From assembly GCA_028023455.1 (NCBI GenBank), contig JAQFVV010013059.1, positions 62,001-126,000 of the forward strand: a stretch of DNA of 64,000 bases, written 5' to 3'. The notes beneath the pieces are model-generated. The model did not search any database and was not told where the DNA came from. It saw only the letters and a list, made by a program, of their open reading frames with translations. Shown here piece after piece: positions 12,996-24,158 of the stretch (position 1 is its first letter; every line of letters begins with the position of its first letter). This DNA comes from Epiperipatus broadwayi. Lineage: Eukaryota > Onychophora > Udeonychophora > Euonychophora > Peripatidae. A program made the position numbers and the translations under genes.

Positions 12996-13720
12996 TATTA
13001 ACAGTAAAACTATTTATGAAACAAAGAAGTCTGAAAACATTACTATAGTAACTAACTGATAATCATGTTTTATAAAATTATTAGAATGTCTTCTAAATTG
13101 TTATTTAAACTGGCTTGATTATAATAAACTATTAATTAAAGCTTAAGTAACAGTGCTATGGAGGTCATATAAAAATGACAATTTTTTAATATATATTTAA
13201 TTAATAGATTGACAGTTATTTCATAAATAGGTTTATATATATATATACTTAAAATAACATAGCTGATTTTTCTCAAATCTTAGATTAATATATAAATGTA
13301 AATCATATGAAGGCAGATCTCATTTATATACACCAAGAACCTTTAATCTGCTGTAAATGCATCTTATATTTATGAAAAAAAAATGGTGAGGTTGCCCTGA
13401 CAGCGGATTGAAGATTCTTAATCTTAATAGACATGCTTTCATATGTGAATTTAGAACATATATAAAGCTAAACTAGAATTAAATATAAGAAATATTAACT
13501 AATTTGTTAAACATTTAGCAGCATTACTTATATGTTAAGTTTCAAATAAAGCCGATAAAAAATGGAAAACTATTTCCATATTGTCACCAATATTTTTTTT
13601 TAATATGTAATAATTCAGATCAATGTAAGCATAGTTTAATTTGAAACTTTATAACAAATAGATTGTAATGTTAAAAAAAATATAGTAATAATTGATGATA
13701 ATGATAGTGGAACAATAGAC
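12996..13720. other. AT-rich intergenic DNA, nothing recognised
   Basis: No gene or repeat boundary seen. Confidence 0.5.
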
Positions 13721-13721
13721 C

Positions 13722-14890
13722 TTCTAGCGATGTGATGTGATGTGATGCACTGTGACTTCTCCTTAAACGGAGTCAGGAATCTCTCAGCAGCTATGCTCAG
13801 AGAAACCTGTTAGCCACTTTACCTTCCTTTTCCATTGTCCACCCTAAGTTTTCCCATAATCTGCTCCATCCCATTTCCACAACATAATCTTTGTCAACTC
13901 CATGACCTTCATATCTAAATCCTCCATATCTTTTACCAAACCTAGCATAAACACCAATAACTCACTTTCTGTATAATCACTTTTTTCATATTTAATCTTC
14001 CATAACTTTATTATTTGTACCCTTTCTGCTTCCAAGCATTTACATTGAAGTAACAGATGCCTAATATTTTCTATGCCTTCCTTACACAACTTGTAGACTA
14101 AATCACCCATATTTTTCCATTTAAGTGTATATTCCCTTGTTGCTAAAGATCCTGTTTGAGCCTTAAACAATAAACTACTTTCCTTACTATTATCATAAAT
14201 TAACTCACATCCAATGTTCTGTTAATTCTATATATATTTAAACTCGTTTTACTCTCCATATTAGTTCTCCATCTCTCCAACTCCCTATTCTTTATTAATG
14301 CATCTATTCTTCTATACCACTCCTTACCACTATAACACTCAACAATCCTCCTAACACAATCATCCCACCTTTTGTACAAGTATACTGACATAAATTCTTT
14401 ATCCAAATCTTCTGCATACCACATTACCTTTCTCACCCATCTTGTTGCCTGCCCTTTACTTGTAACCCAATTAAATACTATTTGGCTATTCTTCTATTAT
14501 CCATAAACTGCAATCTACCAAACATTTTTAATTTGCTTTTTGCATCCCTCATATAAAAACTTGATCATCCCATTTCTCTTTGAATTGCCTCCTTTGCTGT
14601 CCACACCTCAGCATCTAATGCATGTCTTCCAACTTCCCTTTGTACTTTTTCTAAGCAATCTAAAACCCCTTTACTAACACATAATGCATCATTGCCATAT
14701 GTTAACCCTGCTACTGCCACTCCCTTCCATACAATTCTAGCTACATCACATTTATTATATGAAAACACTGTTAATTTCTTTATCAATCCCTTTCTTTTCT
14801 TTGCTTTATTTATCAATTTTTTCTCCCATTCATCCAAGCAATTTTTCTTATTACTCAAGATGATTCCCAAATAACTATATAGCATTGTTT
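13722..14890 (-). mobile_element. Degenerate non-LTR retrotransposon, 3' half
   Basis: Three minus-strand frames in order (14,885-14,565, 14,436-14,200, 14,170-13,844) read as the C-terminal part of a LINE ORF2. First comes YSYLGIILSN, the conserved thumb-side YLG motif after the polymerase core. Then comes a region with many W and Y residues. Last comes a zinc-knuckle-like stretch, LCKEGIENIRHLLLQCKCLE, of the kind that closes several I/R1/CR1-group ORF2 proteins. The catalytic RT motifs are absent, so the copy is 5'-truncated near 14,890. The 3' end has a tail of CACAT units, seen as GATGTGATGTGATGTGATGC at about 13,731-13,750. Frames are joined by shifts and at least one stop, so it cannot encode protein. 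The clade is not settled. Confidence 0.75.
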
Positions 14891-15179
14891 ATATCAGTAC
14901 ACTGCCCTCTATTATCATATTTGCTCTGCAAATGAAAAGTGAATCCACTTTTATTTGTAAAAATATACATGCTTCTGTTTATTTATATATATATAAATAT
15001 AAAAGGTAATGGTAAACCGCAAGCATAACATCTTTACATTGATAATGTTTGATCATATTACAACTGTACTTTTTATATTCAAATAATGCATCAGCGCTCA
15101 TCAACTAACCATGATTAATATGGTATTATTATCTTACAATTATTAACAGCTAGATAATCACCAAATAACATTGGAATAT

Positions 15180-15305
15180 TTTTTTTTGTGGATCACAAAA
15201 GAAAAATCTAAGCTTCTCAATTTATATCATCCAGACTAAATGCCAGGACATGGGTAAAGCTAGTAGGCAGATGTGCTAATCACTACACTATGAAATCCTT
15301 TGACT
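15180..15305 (-). repeat. tRNA-derived SINE S3, antisense
   Basis: On the minus strand a tRNA-like head TCATAGTGTAGTGATTAGCA is followed by TCTGCCT and a body ending in a poly-A-like run (T run at 15,181 on the plus strand). Homologous to 3,925-4,045. Confidence 0.5.
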
Positions 15306-15344
15306 ATATGTTAATAAATGTAAATTTTATTTTTATTTTTTTCA

Positions 15345-15450
15345 ATAACTGGTCTGACTAGGGCCAGTGCTAGTTCATGAATTGAACTGGTGGTTTTTAC
15401 AATCATGAATAATGAATTTAAAATGATACTCTAACCAACTAGGGCTATTC
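15345..15450 (-). repeat. Degraded tRNA-like segment of Penelope-arm type
   Basis: Minus strand reads CCTAGTTGGTTAGAGTATC (A box) and, about 60 bases on, CCAGTTCAATTCATG (decayed B box). The long stuffing between boxes matches the tRNA-like part of the PLE arms at 45.7 and 47.6 kb. Confidence 0.45.
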
Positions 15451-15839
15451 AACAAAGACAATTTTTAATTCTCTTAATTTATTATTTTTCTAAAACACTG
15501 GTTTATGAATGATTTTCACAACATTATTCATTATGAAATTCTTTGCCATTGTACATGAACAGTTTCTTTCAAATTTTAATTTTTTATTTTTGTTTAATAG
15601 TTTTGTGTTTTTTTAATCCAATGTAAATTTATTGATACAATGCACAGTCTTCTATTTTAGTCACATCCATCTTTCCTTTTCATGATATTATTTTTTGTTA
15701 TCAGCAGCAGCCACTCATTCATAAATGAATATGGGCATTGAAAGAAAAAAAGGATTCTAAAAATGAGTTTTGCAATGAGTATACAAACCAGTCTGTAAGC
15801 CCCAAATATATCCACCTGTAGAACTTACAGTCCATTTTT

Positions 15840-16110
15840 CTATTTGTGTTTTCCTGAAGGTTTGTGATGATGGTGTTCTAATTATATTATTATATTGGAC
15901 TACTTCCATCAACTAATATATGTATTGAATGTCTTTAGAAATATTTAACTTTATTTTAATATTCCAAATACATTCAACTGTCAGTAATAGTACATCAAAC
16001 AGATTAGTATATGCACACCATTTTGAGAGGTATTAGTCTCCGCTCTTCTTCAGGTGTTACAGACATGAGCAGTGACAGTACTAGCATGGGATTTGTTTGA
16101 TATTTTGCAA
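15840..16110. mobile_element. Solitary Penelope-like element arm
   Basis: Collinear with the left arm of the PLE at 45,388. Shared blocks in order: CTGAAGGTTTGTGATGATGG (matching the complement of the PLE terminal tail near 48,000), TATATTGGACTACTTCCATC, GAATGTCTTTAGAAA, AACTGTCAGTAATA, then GAGAGGTATTAGTCTCC, TCTTCTTCAGGTGTTAC and GACAGTACTAGCATGGGATT. It ends just before the tRNA-like segment and carries no RT. It is more diverged than the 45-kb arms. Confidence 0.75.
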
Positions 16111-16589
16111 TGATATGTTTTGACTTCTGAAGAATTTTTTTTATTTTTAAAATACTTCGAAGGAACATCCCTAATTGCAACTCTCCAGTGTATTTTCTTC
16201 TTTGGCATATTTTCTCAATGAAAGCAATTAAAATTTCACCTCCTCAGAATATCTTTATTAAACTGTATAACGTAAATGATGTTTACTTCTCCAATGAAAA
16301 CAATGCTCAAATGAACCACAAAACATCTTTGTATGAAGTCTTAAATTATTCATTTGCTTTATATATCAAATTCAATTCAGATGTAATTTGAAAATACTGG
16401 ACTTTACAGTATCACATTCGGCAAATTGGAAAACATGTTGGTTGGTTTTATAGTCTCGCCATTGCATATTTAAAATTTGCCGAGAATTCTTATGAAATTT
16501 TTCTAATGTCTTTATATTATGCTAATAGGGTAAGTTTCACACGCATACAGCAAATTATATATATATATAATGTGTGTGTGTGCTGTATG

Positions 16590-17068
16590 CACAGATAATG
16601 AAGCTAAAAAATATATGTTTAAAAGCGAAATTTTACTAAAATATAAAACTCTTAAATTATAGAGTTTAGTGCTTTCAAGAGACTACTTGCTCTCATAGTC
16701 ATAGCTGCTGTTGTTATAACTGCGTTGTAGAAATGGAAATTTATGCAAATTGATGCAAATGAGTTATAACTGCCATTTCCAAGACAGTGCAAAGCACCCT
16801 TCTCTTCTATTGATGGACTTGGGGTCACTAGCTATATGAAATGCCTCTCTAATCTTGTATTGGGCATCATGTTTTTCAGATCATATGGCATTGTCAGAGG
16901 TGGGTTCAAATTTATGGCCTGATGCTCTTTTGTGTTTGCAGAAGATGGAATTGCCTTCCTGTTTGGTTTTGGTTTTATTGGAAATATATTTGTGTTGTAC
17001 TACTCATTTTAGTAAAACTTAGCTTTTAAACATATATTTTCTAGCTTCATTTTCTGTACATACAGCGC

Positions 17069-17075
<7 letters not shown>
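16590..17075. repeat. TIR element, about 480 bp, non-coding
   Basis: Terminal inverted repeats of about 65 bp: TGTATGCACAGATAATGAAG with a following GCTAAAAAATATATG block at the left, and the complement (CATATATTTTCTAGCTTCAT, then GTACATACAGCGC) at about 17,026-17,070. The interior is GC-richer than the flanks and has no long frame. The GTAATGAAGCT-like terminus and a nearby (TG)n tract recur in the foldback at 63,735, so the two may belong to one superfamily. It could be a MITE, or paired PLE-type arms that have lost the RT. Confidence 0.65.
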
Positions 17076-17112
<37 letters not shown>

Positions 17113-17129
17113 TATATGTATATATATAT

Positions 17130-17170
<41 letters not shown>
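17072..17170. repeat. (AT)n microsatellite
   Basis: Two long TA runs separated by GCGCTATATG-like and CTTTAT interruptions. Confidence 0.9.
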
Positions 17171-17172
<2 letters not shown>

Positions 17173-17479
17173 TTATAAAGTTTAATGAAGTAATAATTTA
17201 AATTAGATAATATAACAGCTCTATATACAGCTAATTTAGATATAGTAGTTACTGCCCTGGAATAGAATGTTCTGCCTTTTACCTGGTGAAAAGAAACAGC
17301 AGTATATTTGAGACCATTATTCTAGTTATGACATCAAAATATTTGAATTGGTTTATATTTACAAGTTGATAACCATCCAAGCAAAATGTTGCTGAACATT
17401 TTGTCTTCACTTCCCAATAAAAGAAAGATTTTATTTGTTGCATTTAAAGTATTAAGTACATTCTGTAGATTATCTTTTG

Positions 17480-18540
17480 AACAAAAAAAATAGCACAATC
17501 ATTAGCATACTAATAAATTAAACCACTAAACATCACATCATCACCAATTCTTATGCTTGCTCATAGCTGTTATTAAAACAGGTAAAACCTTCCTTACCTT
17601 AGTGCCGTTCAATACAAGCCAGAGTAATCAGTGAAATGACAGAAGGCTTGTGCATAAAATCCCTGTCTAGTGCCTACATATTCAATATCCCCAGACTAGT
17701 TTCTGGATGAGTGGGCACTAGATAGGGATTTTATGCACAAACCTTCTGGCATTCATTGATTATTCTGGCTTGCACTGAGTGGCACTACTGTATGGAGAGT
17801 TTTGCCTGTTTTTTATACTGTAAATTCAGAATTAAAAAAAAAATAAAGTATTTGTTTTCACTTTTAATCAATGCAAATTAAAAATCCCATCACTAAACCT
17901 GCATCATATCTTTGTCTCTGTTCACTAAGCCATCTATAAACAATTCCAGAAACTAATGTCATAAAAACCAAAACATTATTGGAGTAATTACATACATTCT
18001 TGTTTAACAACACTTTACATACCAAATACCTCAGATGTTTCAACTGTATAATAACACTTCCTTTTATTTCATGAAATAGCAGCTACAAAATAAGATTACA
18101 CTTTGATGAACAACCAATTAGTTTCAAAGAAGTCATTGGCCATTCAATTTAATTTAATCAAATACTTTGAACAAATCAATAAAACAATATGTAAATTATT
18201 TTCTTGTTTTTGACTTTTTTCTTGCATATTCCTGATTAAAAAAAAACTTGACTGTAATGCTTTTTGATTTCATAAAACCACACTGAGTTTTTGAAATCAT
18301 TTATCTATAATGGAAAACAACATATTCAGCAAAGTCCTTGAAAGTATCTTTGCAGTATTGAGTAATATCGATAGTCTACGATAATTATGGACATCATATT
18401 TATTCCATTTATTAAAAAAATAGATGATAGAAGAATCCTTAAGATCAAGCAGCACAACTTTATGGGTCCAGATATTCCTAAAATGTTCCAATATTTTTTG
18501 AAGATAACATACCACCATATTTTAAAACTTCTTTTTATAA
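17480..18540 (-). pseudogene. LINE reverse-transcriptase relic, antisense
   Basis: Minus-strand order is that of a non-LTR RT. At 18,518-18,297: a fingers motif decayed from the FKKGD/NYRPISLL type (here IIYFFNKWNKYDVHNYRRLS), then ILSRTLLNML. Near 18,160: FIDLFKVFD, a decayed motif A. Near 17,490-17,512: YANDCAIF, a decayed YADD motif C. Frames shift several times and stops are frequent, so it is dead. A foldback of the 456-bp family (17,578-17,818) sits inside it, so that insertion is younger than the LINE copy. The clade is uncertain. Confidence 0.65.
17578..17818. mobile_element. Foldback member of the ribozyme-bearing 456-bp family
   Basis: Two inverted arms of about 115-125 bp meet near 17,704. 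Left arm (minus): complement of GGAGAGTTTTGCC-type 3' end, then AGGCTTGTGCATAAAATCCC, TCTAGTGCCTAC, and CCAGACTAGTTTCTGG. Right arm (plus): GGGCACTAGATAGGGATTTT, then GCACAAACCTTCTGGC, TGGCACTACTGTATGGAGAG, TTTTGCC. The ribozyme region is only partly present (GAAACTAGTC and downstream, minus strand) and lacks the CTGAAGA core. It lies within a decayed LINE. Confidence 0.8.
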
Positions 18541-20085
18541 TTAACTAGGATCAGCAGCTTGTTAATAGCTGATATCAAGTTAATGTCATAAAAAGTTAAT
18601 GTCATAAAAATTCAGTAAGCATTTGGATTATAGCTCTGGCAATAATGACTGTTGTATATAGCTCTAACTCTAATATTCAGTTCAGAATCATTTGAACAGG
18701 ATTATAACTATTCTTTTGTAATGCAGTACGTGTAATTATTTAATAAAGTTTGGTAATTTTAATAAATATGCATAAACATTCTGGTTTTTGCATACACAAA
18801 TATTGACAATAAAGCAACATTAAGTTGTTTATTTCAACCCAATAAAGTTCAGTTTGATATTAAAATTAAAGCACTATCCAACACATGAAAAGCTTTTGAT
18901 ATTGCTGATAGCATTTCTATAATGAATCAATTTCTTAAAATACTTCTAAAAGCTTAGTAAACATATAAAGTAATTGTATTGTTAACATGCTTGGGAGATC
19001 ATATTATATTTCACCATAGAAAGCCATCGATGGGGCTTTGATATGATAACCTTTAATCTTTGAGTCTGTTTCACTACTTCTGTATTAAAATACACAGATG
19101 ATTTGGCTCAGCAGTTCAGTGAAAGCTTTGAGAGCTAAAAGACTTAAATAATATTACTTATAATAAGGCTAAAAGCATTTCTTTAATATATCAGATGTTT
19201 AAAAATATTTTTTATAACTAAAGTTCAGTAAAAAAAAAAATTCATATGTCACATGACTCCTTGAGTAACTTACTACTTCATCATATTTATTAAAGCTTTA
19301 AGCAAATGAATATTGTGGAATAGTAAAATTAATTTAAAACCTTCGATATAATAAAATATAATATTAGTTAGATATTTTATAAACCATTTTTTCCTAAATA
19401 TTTTCTAAAAAATGCTTTTACAACAATGACATTGGAATCATCTGCTGTTTTAGTAAGAGAAGATGTTAAACCTAATAAAAAAGGTATCATGGTACAGAGA
19501 TAATTCAAATGCTTGCCATATCTCTATAACCTGAAATTTAAATCTAGACTAATGATTTTTTTTTCAAGAGAGTTATAATTTTTCTTTTGGAACTGATCTT
19601 AGCCAATTCAGCAGACCATCCAACATTGGGTGGTGAATAAGTATCCAGTTAATCTTAGATGAAGAATGAAACAAGAATGAAAATCACCAGAATCATCATT
19701 TACCTGCTGAAAAACATGGTGAATACTGTATCCCTGAAAACTATTCTCTTTTTATTCACTTCTCTAATAGAGTCCTGTTGAAGAAGAGTTTACCTTGCAA
19801 TAGGCTATTTATTGAAAGTCTGTTTTACTTTTTTAAATCTATGACTGAAATAGAGATATGATATTTAATTAAATGATAAATTATATTTTCCCCATACAAT
19901 TATTATTATAATAAAGTGTTATGAAAAAATCTTTGAGATTATGTGGAAGCATTTTTTAGAGATATCAATGGTAAAAAAACAATATTTTGCCAAGAATTTA
20001 AACATTTTCATTGATAATAAATATGTCATATGCTACTAGAGTTAATATAAAATGTATTCCTTTTAAAATCAAGATATGCACAAGT
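18541..20085. other. AT-rich intergenic DNA
   Basis: A short direct repeat of a TTAATGTCATAAAAA block near 18,583-18,614. No gene seen. Confidence 0.5.
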
Positions 20086-20087
20086 AG

Positions 20088-20126
20088 TAGTAGAACAACA
20101 ACAACAACAATAACAACAACAACAAC

Positions 20127-20165
<39 letters not shown>

Positions 20166-20175
20166 CATCATCATC
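20088..20175. repeat. (ACA)n(ATA)n(ATC)n compound microsatellite
   Basis: Trinucleotide tract with drift from ACA to ATA to ATC units. The 76-codon frame over it is an artefact of the repeat. Confidence 0.95.
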
Positions 20176-20679
20176 TTCTTTTTAAACTTTTCTCAGAAAA
20201 ATGTAATGCAAAAAATGAATACATACAACAATGTAAACTAAGAAAAGTTTATTGAATTCATTAAAATAAAAATGTTAAATATTTCAACATAGTATACTAA
20301 GCATCCTTTCAACGAACTAATAGTCATAGTGCTCTAGGAGGATTGCGAGATTTATAGAAAAATCACAAAAGTTGTCATTTACATAAAATTTAATTACAAA
20401 ATTTAAATGAATTTATTTAAATGAGCCACTGTTTTGATAAAGGGTTGCAGGATTCTTTCTTGTTGATTGCATGTATAATCAAATTTTATGTAAATCATCA
20501 CTTTTGTGATTCTTCTATAAATCTTAAAATCCTCTTGGATAATTGTAGCTATGAGTATGACTACCAGTTAGTCAAAAGCATGTACAGCATACTATATTAT
20601 ATTTTACAATTTTATTTTAAAGTATTAAACAAGCTTTTCTTAGTGTACATGTTTGATGTATTTATTTTTTGAATAATTA

Positions 20680-20755
20680 TAATAGTAGTAGTAAAAGTTG
20701 TAATAATAATAGTAGTAATAATAATAGTAGTAGTAATAGTACCAGTAATAGAAAT
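20680..20755. repeat. TAG/TAA trinucleotide-rich tract
   Basis: Interspersed TAG and TAA units. Confidence 0.85.
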
Positions 20756-20874
20756 ATAACCATCAAAACATCATATGGCCACCATTTCTTTTCCTTGCAC
20801 AAACTATTAAAATAGTAACAACTATCTCTATACAACAGTATCATTTAGTTCTAGCTATTATAATCAATAGTTGT

Positions 20875-21025
20875 CGGTAAGTTTGTTCATTTAAACCCTA
20901 TGAAGTGCCTACTTATCCAATATTCCCAGAATAGTTTCTAACTTATGGCTATCATCAATGAGCCATTCTTGTATCTGAGAGCAATGCACTTACGTCTTTG
21001 AATCTAATGCATACCTTCAGTAACT
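20875..21025 (-). repeat. Decayed copy of the ribozyme-bearing 456-bp family
   Basis: Minus strand shares, in order, AGATGCA-like, CTCTCAGAT-like, a degraded core, AGAAACTA-like and ATATTGGATGAGTAGGCA-like blocks with the 24-kb units. On the plus strand the last block reads TGCCTACTTATCCAATATTC. The core CTGAAGA is not conserved. Probably an old insertion. Confidence 0.55.
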
Positions 21026-21927
21026 AACATTTCTATATTTAACAAACTATAGAGCAATGTTCTTATAAATAATTTTTTTGTAATCTTAAATCAAATAATA
21101 ATCCCAATCATTAAATATCCATATCATTAAATATCCATAATTTATGGGGATCTTATGGAATACAAAATGTAGATTTATGGAGATCTTATGGACTATAAAA
21201 TGTAAATTTATGAAATAATATCAAATTCTTAATTGCTTAAATGATTATATTACAATAAAGACTTGACTCATCTGAAGAAATTGGGTGAAAGAGTGCAGGG
21301 CTATAACTTTAAACAATGAACTATTAGTAAAAGGGGTAAACAAGCAAATATGCATTAAAAACAAATGTATTATAGTGTCATAAATCATTGTTATACCTTT
21401 TTATTCTGTTAAGGTTGACACATGTTTAAATACAACAGTATTATTAATCATGGGAAAGTTATATAAAGTTTTATTTATAAATTGTTGTTATGCTAAAGAT
21501 GAAATTTTACTTATTGAACTCCCATACTATTTCTTCAGGCATAGCTTCATACCACTTCTAAAAATAAAATTTATTTTGAAAGTACCCATTGCTTTATTAA
21601 TAAAAGATGTGAAAACAATAATAATGGAAATCTTTAATTAATCCGTTGCAGCACCATTTAAAATAGAATCAATAATATATGCAAGTGTGTGGAAGTGACT
21701 CAAAAAGGAATTATTGTAAAAATAATCATGGTTAATTTCATAACTTAATATCTGACAGTTTTATTTTTACGTGAGGCAGATCTTATATTGATATATATGC
21801 TAACTACAACAGTATTGCAATTGAGTATCATAATTAGATGAAGTTGAAGTGGCTATTTCTGCCATATGGCAAATATAATTGATGAATAAATTACTATATA
21901 TAAATATATATTTTCCAAATATATTAA

Positions 21928-22133
21928 TAATAGTTTTAACAAGGCTGTAAACCTTAGCAATGAGCGTCTGAAAAAATCGTCACTAGGGACCTCTGTAGGT
22001 CTTTAAAACACATGCTTACGCTTCTCTCTTTTCTTCATAGCGTAAGCATGTGTTTTAAAGACCTACAGAGGTCCCTAGTGACGATTTTTTCAGATGCTCA
22101 TTGCTAAGGTTTACAGCCTTGTTAAAACTATTA
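21928..22133. repeat. Near-perfect foldback (hairpin)
   Basis: Arms of about 90 bp with about one mismatch: TAACAAGGCTGTAAACCTTA near 21,937 and its complement near 22,107-22,126. The inner block GTAAGCATGTGTTTTAAAGA pairs across a loop of roughly 15-20 bases. Near identity of the arms means a recent or constrained inverted duplication. Its sequence is not shared with the other foldbacks here. Confidence 0.9.
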
Positions 22134-22250
22134 CTGAAATAATAGTGAGCGTTTAATAAAATTTATAATTACAACTTCAAATATATTAATAAAAATTTAG
22201 AAAATCCCAATAAATATCTGGAGTTTAGAATAGTAAAAAATAATACAATA

Positions 22251-22582
22251 ATAAGGAAAAACTCTCTCCATACAGTAGTGCCACCCTGTGCCAACAAGAG
22301 TAATCAATGGATGTCATAAGGCTTGTGCATGAAATCCCTATCTAGTGCCTACTCATCCAATATCCTCAGACTAGTTTCTGGATTGTGGCATTTGTCAGTG
22401 AGGAGCCAATGCTCTCAGATCCAAGGCTCCTCACTGACAAATGCCACAATCCAGAAACTAGTCTGAGGATATTAGATGAGTAGGCACTAGATAGGGATTT
22501 CATGCACAAGACTTATGACATCCATTGATTACTCTGGTTGGCACAGGGTGGCATTACTGTATGGAGAGAGTTTTGCCTTGTT
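22251..22582. mobile_element. Foldback member of the ribozyme-bearing 456-bp family
   Basis: Inverted arms of about 160 bp. The plus-strand right arm ends in GGCATTACTGTATGGAGAGA then GTTTTGCCTTGTTT, the family 3' terminus; the left arm starts with its complement. Both arms include the hammerhead region, but with core CTGACAA instead of CTGAAGA and a disrupted stem II, so cleavage is doubtful. The arms are almost identical to each other yet differ from the 24-kb units, so this is a distinct subfamily copied as a foldback. Confidence 0.85.
22419..22477 (+). ncRNA. Degenerate hammerhead-like motif (right arm)
   Basis: Layout as in the 24-kb units: ATCCAA, then TCCTCA, core CTGACAA, GAAAC, GTC, TGAGGA, TA, TTAGAT. 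The inner stem I TCCTCA/TGAGGA is a perfect six-pair helix; the outer stem has one mismatch. The core has A where the family-invariant G8 of CUGANGA should be, and stem II is broken. Probably inactive. Confidence 0.45.
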
Positions 22583-23442
22583 TAATAACAATTATGTGCT
22601 AGTATAAGAGATAGTGATCATGTGAATACAATAATAAACAAAGTTTTTTTTTTGTATTTCTAAAGCAAATTTTCATTGAACCAGCAGCCTTCTTCAGAGA
22701 TCTATAAATATTTTGTAATATTACTTAGCATTTGAAGATGTTATATATCACCTCTAAACATATTTCACTTTTTTATTTCAAATGATTACAATTGTACATA
22801 AATATATTCTGAAACTAAAAAAAACTTTTAGCAGTCTTATAAAAATGAGTAATTAATATGTTAGTTTTTATAAATCTACAAATTATTATACCAAAATCAT
22901 GCAATATGAAGGGTATATAAGATCAGCTGAAACAAAAGTCAAAATTACTGTAAAAAGTAAAAAAAATAGAGAAATAATATTACTATATTAAAATTGAGCA
23001 ACAATGTTGTAGTGAAGATACTGAACATATAATAAATAAATACCACAGATTTAAATTATATTAATTATTAAAATCATGTACTTTGATCTATAGTTAAGAT
23101 CATGTGATATTCAAGTGTCAATGATTAAAGATTGCACATCAATCTCACTTAAAATTATTTATTATGCTTATGTCAGTAGCACAATATGTTATCTGATAGG
23201 TCATATTCAAGCATCAATGTATCATGTTGTCTATTTAAATTCCTGATAAATTTTTCTAACCTTCTCATCGTCTCTTTCCATAGTTGTAACTATTTGAAAC
23301 TGTTTAGCTTACAAGTACTAGATTTTTATTACCAGATATAAAGCTACTACTCATGATGATGATCACATTATTATTTGGTCTGATCATTGCCACGGATTAT
23401 TTGTATCAGTAAGCCACTTTTCTATAGCTTCACATGACATAT

Positions 23443-23456
23443 ATATGCAAATCATT
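23443..23456. repeat. Target-site duplication, left copy
   Basis: ATATGCAAATCATT, repeated exactly at 25,155-25,168 on the other side of the composite array. Confidence 0.8.
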
Positions 23457-23606
23457 AAGCATCACATGATCACATTTCCTATACTAGCACATTAATTGTT
23501 GATAAACAGAGCAAAACTCTCCATACAGTATTGCCACCTGTGCTAAACAGAGTAATCAATGGATGCCAGAAGGCTTGTGCATAAAATCCCTATCTAATGC
23601 CTACTC

Positions 23607-23665
23607 ATACAATATCCCCAGACTAGTTTCTGGCTTGTGGCCTTCTTCGGTGAGGAGCTTTGAAT
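23607..23665 (-). ncRNA. Degenerate hammerhead-like motif (inverted copy)
   Basis: Minus strand: ATTCAA, agc, TCCTCA, core CCGAAGA, AGGCCACAAGCCA, GAAAC, TAGTC, TGGGGA, TA, TTGTAT. Stem I is retained except for one mismatch. The core has C for the invariant U4, so this copy is probably inactive. Confidence 0.45.
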
Positions 23666-24099
23666 CTGAGAGCACTGCATCTAGATCTTAGGATCTAATG
23701 CAACCCTCTAGCAACCACCTTTTATCTCTATTTAACTACAAAACTATGAGAATGAAATTGAAAACACAAAAAAATATTTTCAATCTAAGCTCAATAGCTT
23801 ATATAGTCAACAATTAATGTGCTAGTATATGGAATGTGATCATGTGATGCTTAATGGTTTAACACCAATCCTGCCTAATAGGATAGTGGTGGCTATGGTT
23901 GTAAAAGAGCTAAAGACATCAAAATGTATGGGTGCTGAACTGAGTTCAGACCCATATGACTATATAAGCTATTGAGCTTAGATTGAAAATATTTTTTGTG
24001 TTTTCAATTTCATTCTCATAGTTTTGTAGTTAAGTAGAGATAAAAGGTGGTTGCTAGAGGGTTGCATTAGATCCTAAGATCTAGATGCAGTGCTCTCAG

Positions 24100-24158
24100 A
24101 TCCAAAGCTTCTCACTGAAGAAGGCCACAAGCCAGAAACTAGTCTGGGGATATTGGAT
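24100..24158 (+). ncRNA. Candidate type I hammerhead ribozyme, unit 1
   Basis: Outer stem I ATCCAA (24,100-24,105) pairs with TTGGAT (24,153-24,158). The internal loop is AGC/TA. Inner stem I TTCTCA pairs with TGGGGA (two G-U pairs). Core CTGAAGA (24,115-24,121) fits CUGANGA. Stem II GGC-CACAA-GCC is flanked by an A-A mismatch at the usual G-C closing pair. GAAAC is at 24,135-24,139. Cleavage triplet GTC is at 24,142-24,144. Stem III is only the palindrome ACTAGT. Every invariant core base of the family is present. Predicted cut after 24,144. Weak points are the short stem II and minimal stem III. Confidence 0.6.

Noticed and set aside
22670-22705. CTGAAGAAGGCTGCTGG block on the minus strand as another ribozyme
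   Set aside because: Has the CTGAAGA core but no GAAAC plus GTC in register and no stem I complementarity.
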